Notes under the pieces: model-generated
Databases searched by the model: none
Seen by the model: the letters and a program-made list of their open reading frames with translations, nothing else
What the model was told of the DNA's origin: nothing
Assembly: GCA_964429575.1 (NCBI GenBank)
Contig: CAYSCX010000069.1
Span: 1-8,890 of the forward strand
Length of the DNA: 8,890 nt
Source: CAYSCX01 sp964429575
GTDB taxonomy: Bacteria > Desulfobacterota > Binatia > Binatales > Binataceae
Direction of reading: 5' to 3'
Made by a program: the position numbers and the translations under genes
In this document: positions 1-5,648 of the stretch, one piece after another
Numbering within the stretch: the stretch's first letter is position 1
Layout: each line of letters opens with the position of its first letter

Positions 1-203
1 TGGTCACACCGATGGTGGACTTTGCCGGCATCAACGGGCGCAGCGAAGTGCCGGTTCAGGGCTTCGCAGTCCTCTGGTTATCGAGCGTCGCTAACAACGG
101 CAAGGCGATCACCGCGTATTTCATCGAACAGACTGTACCGGGTTCGGAACCAGGCACAACCGGAACCAACTTCGGCGCATACCGCGCGGTGCTGACGGAC
201 TAA
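1..203 (+). CDS. TadG-like pilus pseudopilin, C-terminal fragment (5' end outside window)
   Basis: Only the last 66 codons are visible, in the frame starting at base 3 and ending in TAA at 201-203. The frame is open to the left edge, so the Met codon at 12 is probably internal. The visible part has the pattern usual at the C-terminus of TadG/TadE-like pilus-assembly proteins: a hydrophobic 'GFAVLWLSSV' strand, then 'ITAYFIEQTVPG', a Gly/Thr-rich turn and a final 'FGAYRAVLTD' strand (compare the family's GFaafyi...itGrFv.yvvpG...fGaY.vrL). Proteins of this type are inner-membrane-anchored minor components needed for Tad pilus assembly. The flp gene 398 bases downstream on the same strand supports the call. 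No terminator is recognisable after the stop. The assignment rests on a short tail, so an unrelated secreted protein cannot be excluded. Confidence 0.6.
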   Translation, partial: VTPMVDFAGINGRSEVPVQGFAVLWLSSVANNGKAITAYFIEQTVPGSEPGTTGTNFGAYRAVLTD

Positions 204-438
204 CGTCGCCTCCGCCGCTCCTCGCCTGATTGGCGCCGTATAAGTCGACCTGCGCGCGGCTCACGTCAAACGGCCCCCTTCGTTCCTTCGGCGAGATTCT
301 CTCACTTCGCCCAAGATTACTACCGCATGCGTCTCATAATTGACTACTCGTTCCATTGCGACACGACGTGAATCCCACATTCGCCTCGCCATTTCAAATC
401 GAGACAGTGACACTCAACAAGACTAATGGGTGTGTATC
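204..438. other. Non-coding upstream part of the tadG-flp gap
   Basis: This is the first 235 bases of a 398-base gap. I see no convincing gene on either strand. The short frames here lack a ribosome binding site or recognisable protein features. No stem followed by a T-run marks the end of the upstream gene. A TTGACT at 340-345 has no acceptable -10 box at 16-18 bases. Because a sigma-54-like element follows, this stretch is where an enhancer-binding activator would be expected to bind, but I could not pick out a credible paired inverted-repeat site. Confidence 0.5.
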
Positions 439-454
439 TGGCATGAAGACTGCA
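439..454 (+). promoter_or_regulatory. Probable sigma-54 (RpoN) -24/-12 promoter for flp
   Basis: The bases TGGCATGAAGACTGCA match the sigma-54 consensus TGGCACG-N4-TTGCW at 10 of 12 defined positions. The near-invariant GG (440-441) and GC (452-453) are both present at the canonical spacing. The two mismatches are C to T at 444 and T to C at 450. Transcription would start near 465, giving a leader of about 137 bases before the flp ATG at 602. Sigma-54 with a PilR-type activator is the known control of the major pilin in type IVa systems; its use here is inferred. No competing sigma-70 promoter of similar quality was seen in the gap. Confidence 0.55.
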
Positions 455-588
455 CTTCCTAGTCCGCAGCGGCGAATGAAGCACCATCGACGCGGCCGAG
501 TGGAAGCATCGACCACTTGCAGTCGGCGGAATTTCATGGATGCACGCCGTGAAGCGAGCAAGTCGAAGCAAACTAACAAGAGCACGCC

Positions 589-595
589 AGGAGGA
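589..595 (+). promoter_or_regulatory. Strong Shine-Dalgarno that fixes the flp start
   Basis: AGGAGGA lies 6 bases upstream of the ATG at 602. It is the best ribosome binding site in the region. It argues against the in-frame upstream starts (TTG 356, ATG 443, ATG 476), which would add 42 to 82 basic, low-hydrophobicity residues not seen in Flp pilins. Confidence 0.85.
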
Positions 596-601
596 TTTCA
601 A

Positions 602-784
602 ATGTCGAAGGCAACAAACCGGATTCTTGGTCTGATTCGTCGCAGCGACCGCGCGCAGACGATGACTGAGTACGTGTTGATTATCGCGGCCATCGCGGTG
701 GCCGGATACGCGGCGTACCAGGGTCTCGAGGGCGGCATCGAGGGCATCATCACCTCGGTCACTGCCACACTGGCGGCGGCCTAA
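602..784 (+). CDS. flp: Flp major pilin (type IVb/Tad prepilin)
   Basis: The product is a 60-residue prepilin, the structural subunit of the Tad pilus. Residues 1-18 form a basic leader (MSKATNRILGLIRRSDRA). The mature protein would start QTMTEYVLII, with the conserved Glu at +5 (E23) and the adjacent Tyr (Y24) characteristic of Flp. A hydrophobic helix follows (about 25-40), then a short tail ending in a small-residue run. The length is typical for Flp. The residue before the predicted cleavage point is Ala18 rather than the usual Gly, while the TadE next door keeps Gly. The start is set by the AGGAGGA at 589-595. The gene is flanked by non-coding gaps, with a probable sigma-54 promoter upstream and two stem-loops downstream, consistent with its being expressed more highly than the assembly genes. 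The peptidase that would process it (TadV/CpaA) is not in the window. Confidence 0.93.
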   Translation: MSKATNRILGLIRRSDRAQTMTEYVLIIAAIAVAGYAAYQGLEGGIEGIITSVTATLAAA

Positions 785-798
785 TTCCGCTGTTGTGG

Positions 799-816
799 GC
801 CGGCGCATGCGCCGGC
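799..816 (+). promoter_or_regulatory. Perfect 18-base palindrome after flp (stem-loop 1)
   Basis: GCCGGCGCATGCGCCGGC equals its own reverse complement. In RNA it can form a 7-bp GC stem around a CATG loop. It starts 15 bases after the flp stop and is followed by AGGGCTTG rather than a U-tract, so it does not look like a classical intrinsic terminator. It could stabilise the 3' end of the flp mRNA, partially attenuate transcription, or bind a dimeric protein as DNA. Confidence 0.6.
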
Positions 817-835
817 AGGGCTTGATGCGACACCG

Positions 836-863
836 GGCGGCGAGGCGCCAACGCCTCGTCGCC
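836..863 (+). promoter_or_regulatory. 12-bp stem-loop between flp and tadE (stem-loop 2)
   Basis: Bases 836-847 (GGCGGCGAGGCG) pair with 852-863 (CGCCTCGTCGCC) around the tetraloop CCAA. There are 11 Watson-Crick pairs and one G-U (840 with 859). This is the strongest hairpin I found by eye in the window. No T-run follows. Together with stem-loop 1 it sits between the abundant pilin and the low-copy machinery genes, where differential mRNA stability or partial termination would be useful; that role is inferred. Confidence 0.65.
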
Positions 864-936
864 GGTTCGCCGTCATGGGTAGTGCGAGTCGGCTTGGGAG
901 GAGGTAGGCACGTGTCGCGATTCTTGCAGGGGGAAC

Positions 937-943
937 GGGAGAG
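937..943 (+). promoter_or_regulatory. Shine-Dalgarno supporting the TTG start of tadE
   Basis: GGGAGAG lies 5 bases before the TTG at 949. No ATG or GTG is better placed in this frame: the first in-frame ATG, at 1027, would cut inside the conserved GQSMAEF motif. The TTG start is therefore preferred. Confidence 0.6.
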
Positions 944-948
944 AAAAG

Positions 949-1425
949 TTGGTTGCGGTAAGTAGATCACAAGGGCGGAGCGCGAGCGGGATCGCGTCGC
1001 GGCTGCACGCGTTGCGCGGGCAGTCGATGGCGGAGTTTGCGCTTTTGATTCCGCTTTTCCTGTTTCTGGTCTTCCTGACCATCACGTTTGCGGTTATCGG
1101 ACAGGCGGCGCTCGCGGTGAGCCAGCTCGCATACACCGGGGCGCGCTATGCGGCAGTACATCCGGAACTCACTGCGGCTGAGGTCCAGTCGTACATCACG
1201 TCGGGCGCGGTCGGCTCCCCGACCATCACCGGCAGCGGCGGAAGCCATCTCACCGTGACCGTGCAAACCGCGGCCGGTTTCGCGCAGCCCGTGAGCGTAA
1301 CGGTCGCCTACGATCTCAACTCGAACGCACTGGTTTCAATGATGAAGAACACGTTCACGAATCTCGGATTGAATACCAGCTTTCCGACGACGTTGAGCGC
1401 GACGCAGATCGCATCGAGCGAGTAG
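949..1425 (+). CDS. tadE: TadE-like pseudopilin
   Basis: This 158-residue protein belongs to the TadE family, minor pseudopilins of the Tad pilus processed by the same peptidase as Flp. Residues 1-24 are a basic leader ending in Gly24. The predicted mature N-terminus is QSMAEFALLIP, with Glu29 at +5. A transmembrane helix follows (about 30-55), then the family-typical 'YTGARYAAVHPE' segment near 64-75. The rest is a Ser/Thr/Gly-rich periplasmic domain with alternating beta-type residues (TVTVQT, SVTVAYDL). The start codon is TTG, backed by GGGAGAG 5 bases upstream. The gene stops with TAG at 1423-1425. The next gene, cpaB, is in the same frame with no further stop between them. Only one TadE-like gene is present; a separate TadF is not seen in the window. 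Confidence 0.88.
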   Translation: MVAVSRSQGRSASGIASRLHALRGQSMAEFALLIPLFLFLVFLTITFAVIGQAALAVSQLAYTGARYAAVHPELTAAEVQSYITSGAVGSPTITGSGGSHLTVTVQTAAGFAQPVSVTVAYDLNSNALVSMMKNTFTNLGLNTSFPTTLSATQIASSE

Positions 1426-1485
1426 TGGCCGCAACCAGCGCCTGGTGTCGGCAGCGGGGCAGGGGACAAAGGGGGCTATCCGGCG

Positions 1486-2532
1486 GTGATAAAACGACCC
1501 GTCGTTTTTTTGGGATTATCTGCGCTTGCCGCGGTGATCGCCGCGATCATTGTGTTCTCCGCGCTGCGAACGCGCGAAGCCCAGGTGCAGCGCGCGCTCG
1601 CCAAGACCGTCGAGATCGCGGTTGCAACCCGCGATCTGCCGCTCGGCGCGCGAATCGCGCCGATAGACTTGAAGCTGACTCGATGGGCGCGCGACAGCCT
1701 CCCCGCCGGCGCCTACACCGACCTGCAATCAGCGCTCGGCGCCTACGTAAAGAATCAGTTCCTCCAGAACGAACCGATCGTCGCGAGCAAATTGTACCTC
1801 GGTGAAAAGTCTGCCGGCGTGATGCCGCTGCTGATTCCTGACGGGATGCGCGCGATGTCCGTGCCGGTCGACGAAGTCAGCGTCATCGCGGGATTCGTCA
1901 AACCGAAGACGCACGTGGACGTTCTTGCTGCGATCTCCGGCAACAGTGCGGAACAACCCGCGTTCTCCAAAGTCGTGGTGCAAAACGTCGAGGTTCTCGC
2001 GGTCGCTCAAGATATCGACCAGAGCAAGGACGAACCGCAGGTCGTCAAGGTCGTCACCTTGTTGGTCACACCCGCGCAGGCCGAAAAGCTCACCCTGGCG
2101 AGCCGCGAGGGCACCCTGCGTCTGGCGATGCGCAGCTACGGCGATGAACGCATCGTCGCAACCCCTGGCGCCGACGTGAAGGAGCTGCTGCGTGGCGACA
2201 CGCGCGCTCCGGTCGTCGTGGCGCAGCAGGCCTCGGCCGCCGCCATCGCGACCGCGCCGCTGCGCCGCCCCGGTCAGCGTCCGGTCGTGATCGACATCAT
2301 GCGCGACGGAGCCGCCTCCGAATCACTGTCGTTCATCAATTCCGCGATGGTCGGAAGTGCGAAACTCGATCGCGCTCACGGCCGCGCCGCTGCGCCGCCC
2401 GCGACGCCTCCGGGTTCGCCGCCATCGCAAACGCCGTCCGAGGCTTCAGGAGCCGGCCCATCGGCCAGCCGCGCCTACGCACCCTTCGAGCAAACCGTTG
2501 ATGTGCAGTCCGAAAGTGGGGGATCACGATGA
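1486..2532 (+). CDS. cpaB: CpaB/RcpC periplasmic pilus assembly protein (SAF domain)
   Basis: This 348-residue protein is CpaB/RcpC, the periplasmic partner of the Tad secretin. Residues 5-27 form a signal-anchor helix (VVFLGLSALAAVIAAIIVFS). A SAF domain lies at about 42-104 (VEIAVATRDLPLGARIAPIDL), followed by the RcpC domain at about 111-221 (MPLLIPDGMRAMSVPVDEV, then FVKPKTHVDVLA, VVVQNVEVLAVA, LLVTPAQAEKLTLA). A late strand at 268-283 (VIDIMRDG...) resembles the usual end of the family. The 65 residues after it are Ala/Pro/Ser-rich and look disordered, a longer tail than needed for the fold. GTG at 1486 is the only ATG/GTG/TTG codon in this frame between the tadE stop and the signal anchor, so the start is well supported; AAGGGGG lies 10 bases upstream. 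The stop overlaps the cpaC start (ATGA), implying translational coupling. Confidence 0.92.
   Translation: MIKRPVVFLGLSALAAVIAAIIVFSALRTREAQVQRALAKTVEIAVATRDLPLGARIAPIDLKLTRWARDSLPAGAYTDLQSALGAYVKNQFLQNEPIVASKLYLGEKSAGVMPLLIPDGMRAMSVPVDEVSVIAGFVKPKTHVDVLAAISGNSAEQPAFSKVVVQNVEVLAVAQDIDQSKDEPQVVKVVTLLVTPAQAEKLTLASREGTLRLAMRSYGDERIVATPGADVKELLRGDTRAPVVVAQQASAAAIATAPLRRPGQRPVVIDIMRDGAASESLSFINSAMVGSAKLDRAHGRAAAPPATPPGSPPSQTPSEASGAGPSASRAYAPFEQTVDVQSESGGSR
2252..2400 (+). repeat. 19-base direct repeat inside cpaB
   Basis: The identical 19-mer CCGCGCCGCTGCGCCGCCC occurs at 2252-2270 and 2382-2400, 130 bases apart. The offset is not a multiple of three, so the copies are read in different frames (APLRRP in the first, RAAAPP in the second). 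It lies in the low-complexity Ala/Pro-rich tail and may simply reflect GC-rich sequence drift. Confidence 0.5.
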
Positions 2533-4376
2533 GTCGAATACGTGCGGCTCGAAAGCTCGCAGGCGTCGCCGCGGTAATCCTGCTCGCCTCGCTGGCTGGT
2601 GCGCATCGCGCGCGCGGCGCATCGGCTGACCTCGAACACCTCGCGCTCTCACTGAGCGCGGGCGAGAGCTACGTCATCAACGACGTCGCGCCTGACACCT
2701 CTGCGGAGGTCAACGTAAGACACAATGCGCGCGCGCTCTACATATACACGGAGCCGTCCGGAAAGGTGACGCTGCTCGGCGCCGAGCCCGGCGATTGGAC
2801 CGTCACGCTTACGCTTCGAGACGGACGCCGAGTCGCCTACGACGTCGCCGTCAAGTCGCGCGTGGATATCGAACATCCGCTGCGCCCCGCCGATTCGCCA
2901 CCGGCGATCGTCGGCTCTGGGACGCATTCCGGCCCCGCTGCGCCGGTGACGGTGACCAGCCTCGATGCGGGCGCCGGTCCGGTTGACGCATCGCCGACAA
3001 CCGCTGCGGGCACCCCAGCCGCGAGCGAAACGGTGACCCTCTCCACCGCGGCGCCGGCTGGCGCACCGGCCGGCACACCTCGAGCGGCGCTGGCTGCGCC
3101 CGCGATCGCCGCGATGAGTGCGCCGCATCCGTCGCAAGCGGTATCGGCGTCAGAGGCGCGGTCGGACAACGAAACCGGGTGGAAGACCGATCCCGCGGTC
3201 GCGATGACTGGCGGCGACTACTGGAGTCCATCGGTGGACGGTGGCAAGAACTTCCTGCCCGAGGACGGCATCGCGCTGATGAGCGGTACCTCGCGGGTGG
3301 TCGATTTCAACTCGCAACTGCGGCGTGTGTCGGTGGCGGATACGACGGTCGCCGACATTCTCGTCATCAATCCCCATCAACTGAATCTCATCGCGCGCAA
3401 GCCTGGATTTACCACGCTCGCAGTCTGGAGTTCCAAAGGGACCTATCAGGAGCGCCAGGTGCGGGTCGAGGCTAATGGCGCGCAGCAGGTGTTGCTCAAC
3501 GTCATCGTCGCCGAAGTCAATCGCAACAACCTCGAGAACCAGGGCATCAACTACTCAGCGGCGCTAAGCAAGTACGGGATCTCTTTGGTCGGGCTGCCCG
3601 GGTTGGTCGCGACCCCCTACAGCCAGCAGACCAAGCTTTCTTCGGGTGGCAGCGGCGGAACCTCGACCGGCGCGGTCCTGCCCCCCGGCGGGAACCTCAT
3701 TCCGCTTTTGCTCTCGCAGGGTCTCACCTATGGAATATCGGGCCAGAATTCAAATGTCATCGGACAGGGTCTGCTCGAGTACCTTGAAACCCACAACCTG
3801 GCCAAGATTCTCGCCCAGCCACGCTTGCTCGCGAACTCTGGCGAGAAGGCCAAGTTCCTCTCCGGCGGTGAAATTCCGATCGTCATCGCGCAGGCGCTCA
3901 ACACCTCGGTCGTCTTCAAGCAGTTCGGAACGTCGATCGAATTCCTTCCGACTGTCATCGGCCGAAAACAGATCGAGCTGGTGGTGAAGCCGGAGGTTTC
4001 ACAGCCTGACTTCACCCTGGGCGTTGATCTGTTCGGATTCCGCGTACCGGCATTCATCACCCGCCGCGCCGAAACCGTAGTCAAGCTGCGTGACAGTCAG
4101 ACCCTGATAATGGCGGGGCTGATTCTGCACACGCGCCGCGAGGTCGTGCAAAAGGTTCCCTATCTCGGCGACATTCCTTACCTCGCCGGCCTGTTCCGCA
4201 ACACCAGCTACGAGGATGTCAAAAGCGATCTGGTGATGAGCGTGACGCCGCAGATAGTGCGCGCGTTGCCCGACCGCGGACAGCTCTATGATCCGCAACA
4301 GGGCCAGTACATCACCGCCGAAGATATCCGCACCCGCAGCAGCGAAACGCCCGATATTTCGAGGCCGCGCTTCTAA
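2529..4376 (+). CDS. cpaC: CpaC/RcpA outer-membrane secretin of the Tad pilus
   Basis: This 615-residue protein forms the outer-membrane channel. Residues 1-33 are a signal peptide with a probable cut after ASA (31-33). Residues 35-112 look like a degenerate copy of the T2SS/T3SS pilus N-domain (SAGESYVI, then EPGDWTVTLTLRDG and a closing YDVAVKS). Residues 116-244 are an Ala/Pro/Thr-rich linker. A canonical N-domain follows at 245-314 (GIALMSGTSRVVDF, VADILVINPHQLNLIARKPG, TTLAVWSSKG). The secretin domain runs from about 318 to 592, with VLLNVIVAEVNRN, ILAQPRLLANSGEKAKFLSG, GEIPIVIAQ, FGTSIEFLPTV, VVKPEVSQPD, RRAETVVKLRDSQTLIMAGL, VPYLGDIPYLAGLFR and SDLVMSVTPQIV. The BON-like domain often found before the secretin core in CpaC is not visible. 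ATG 2529 overlaps the cpaB stop. No lipobox is seen, so this is not a self-piloting lipoprotein. Confidence 0.95.
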   Translation: MSRIRAARKLAGVAAVILLASLAGAHRARGASADLEHLALSLSAGESYVINDVAPDTSAEVNVRHNARALYIYTEPSGKVTLLGAEPGDWTVTLTLRDGRRVAYDVAVKSRVDIEHPLRPADSPPAIVGSGTHSGPAAPVTVTSLDAGAGPVDASPTTAAGTPAASETVTLSTAAPAGAPAGTPRAALAAPAIAAMSAPHPSQAVSASEARSDNETGWKTDPAVAMTGGDYWSPSVDGGKNFLPEDGIALMSGTSRVVDFNSQLRRVSVADTTVADILVINPHQLNLIARKPGFTTLAVWSSKGTYQERQVRVEANGAQQVLLNVIVAEVNRNNLENQGINYSAALSKYGISLVGLPGLVATPYSQQTKLSSGGSGGTSTGAVLPPGGNLIPLLLSQGLTYGISGQNSNVIGQGLLEYLETHNLAKILAQPRLLANSGEKAKFLSGGEIPIVIAQALNTSVVFKQFGTSIEFLPTVIGRKQIELVVKPEVSQPDFTLGVDLFGFRVPAFITRRAETVVKLRDSQTLIMAGLILHTRREVVQKVPYLGDIPYLAGLFRNTSYEDVKSDLVMSVTPQIVRALPDRGQLYDPQQGQYITAEDIRTRSSETPDISRPRF

Positions 4377-4403
4377 CCAAGGCGCAACAGGAGACCGCAA
4401 CCG

Positions 4404-5636
4404 GTGTCAGCGCTCGGCAGCAGGCCTGAAACAGCACGTACGTCGCTCAAAGTGAGGCTCGTCGGCGAAACTGCGGAGCTGCGCGGCGTGGTTCGGGCGG
4501 CGCTGCAAGGCCTCGCCGAGCCTCCGCTCGCGATCACCGAGTCCGAACCCTCCACTGCGCCCAGCATCGACGCCAACGGCAACGGCGACGCACCGGCGGA
4601 TGTCGCGATGGTGGTGTTCAACGGCAACGAGGAGTTGCTGCTCAACTACCTGCAGGCGCAAGCCGCGCAGGCACCGCGCCCCGCGCTGTTCGCGCTATTG
4701 CCCGGGCGTTCCGCCGGCCTGATGAAACGCGTGCTCCGAGCCGGCGCCGATGAGCTGCTGTTCCTGCCGCTCGACGGCGGCGATGCGACCCGCGCGCTGC
4801 TCAAGATAAGCGAGGCGCGCTGGCGCGCGCAGCGGCGCGACGGCGGCATGATCTTCTCGTTCGCGAGTATCGTAGGCGGCGTCGGCGTCACCACCTTGGC
4901 CGCCGATCTCGCTCTGGCGCTCAATTACGAATTCAAGCAGCGCGTCGCACTGGTCGATCTCGACCTCCAGGCTGGCGGCCTCGCCGTGTTCCTCAACCTG
5001 GAGCCCGAGGTCACCATCTTGCCGCTGGTGAGGCTCGACAAGAAGCTCGACTCGATGCAGCTCGAGTCGGCGCTGACCAAACATTCGTCGGGCGTTTACC
5101 TGCTTGCCGCTCCGCGGCGCATCGAAGAAGGCGAACTCGTCTCGGACCTCACCATCGGCGCGGTGCTCGACCTGATGCGCCAACTGTTCGACTACGTGAT
5201 CGTCGATTGCGGCTCCCATCTGGATGAGAACGCGGTGGCGGCATGGGAGCGCTCCGATCGGATGTTCTATGTGCTCGACCAGTCGGTTCGCGCCGCGCGA
5301 TGCGCTTGGCGTTTCATCGACCTCTTCGATCGGCTGGGGCTCGGGTCGGTCGAACCGCATTTCATCTTGAACCGCTATGTGCCGTCGTACCCCATCGGCA
5401 TCAAGCAGATCGAAAGCAGTCTGACCCGCCCGATCTACGCCCACGTTCCGCGCGACGACAAGGCGGTCGAGCGCGTCGAACTGAGCGCGAAGGACCTCTG
5501 GCAGGTCGCCGCTGGGTCTGCGCTCGCAAAATCGATCGAAGACTTCGCGCGCCGCCTGGTGACCGGTCCCGAACAGTCGGCCGGCGCCCATCCGGGCTTG
5601 GTCTCGCGCCTGCTCTCGGCAATCAATCCCCGCTAG
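4404..5636 (+). CDS. cpaE: CpaE/TadZ, MinD-like pilus localisation protein with altered P-loop
   Basis: This 410-residue protein is of the CpaE/TadZ family, which places the Tad machine in the cell and recruits other parts. Residues about 12-145 form a receiver-like domain (KVRLVGETAELRGVVRAAL through AGADELLFLPLD). The usual phospho-Asp strand reads VAMVVFNGN, so it is probably not phosphorylated. Residues about 150-380 are a SIMIBI/MinD-like ATPase fold. The P-loop reads IVGGVGVTT (156-164), with Val at 157 and 162 where MinD-type KGGVGKTT has its two lysines. Downstream motifs are kept: VALVDLDLQAGG (Asp185, Asp187) and FDYVIVDCGSHLDE (Asp268). GTG 4404 is preceded by AGGAGA at 4389-4394. 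The gene follows cpaC by 27 bases, and its stop codon overlaps the Shine-Dalgarno of cpaF. Nucleotide hydrolysis is doubtful, but a scaffold role is plausible. Confidence 0.92.
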   Translation: MSALGSRPETARTSLKVRLVGETAELRGVVRAALQGLAEPPLAITESEPSTAPSIDANGNGDAPADVAMVVFNGNEELLLNYLQAQAAQAPRPALFALLPGRSAGLMKRVLRAGADELLFLPLDGGDATRALLKISEARWRAQRRDGGMIFSFASIVGGVGVTTLAADLALALNYEFKQRVALVDLDLQAGGLAVFLNLEPEVTILPLVRLDKKLDSMQLESALTKHSSGVYLLAAPRRIEEGELVSDLTIGAVLDLMRQLFDYVIVDCGSHLDENAVAAWERSDRMFYVLDQSVRAARCAWRFIDLFDRLGLGSVEPHFILNRYVPSYPIGIKQIESSLTRPIYAHVPRDDKAVERVELSAKDLWQVAAGSALAKSIEDFARRLVTGPEQSAGAHPGLVSRLLSAINPR

Positions 5637-5640
5637 GAGG
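5635..5640 (+). promoter_or_regulatory. cpaF Shine-Dalgarno overlapping the cpaE stop codon
   Basis: AGGAGG begins on the last two bases of the cpaE TAG and lies 8 bases before the cpaF ATG at 5649. Ribosomes ending cpaE would cover or expose this site, so translation of the two genes is probably linked. Confidence 0.75.
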
Positions 5641-5648
5641 AAGTAGCT

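Noticed and set aside
340..345. TTGACT as a sigma-70 -35 box
   Set aside because: No sequence resembling TATAAT lies 16-18 bases downstream. The nearby CATAAT (335-340) overlaps it and has no -35 partner.
356..601. An in-frame 82-residue N-terminal extension of the flp gene beginning at TTG 356
   Set aside because: The extension is basic and unlike any pilin leader, has no ribosome binding site, and would begin upstream of the probable promoter. The AGGAGGA at 589-595 points to ATG 602.
799..863. Intrinsic terminator after flp
   Set aside because: The stems are strong, but neither is followed by a T-run, and the downstream genes have no clear promoter of their own, so full termination is unlikely.
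913..928. A second sigma-54-like site before tadE (TGTCGCGATTCTTGCA)
   Set aside because: The -12 half is perfect, but the near-invariant GG of the -24 half is GT. The predicted start near 939 would fall inside the tadE ribosome binding site.
344..970. A 208-codon minus-strand frame across the flp region
   Set aside because: It covers the pilin gene and both gaps on the opposite strand. Its Arg/Cys/His-rich translation looks non-coding, and the strong hairpins fall inside it.
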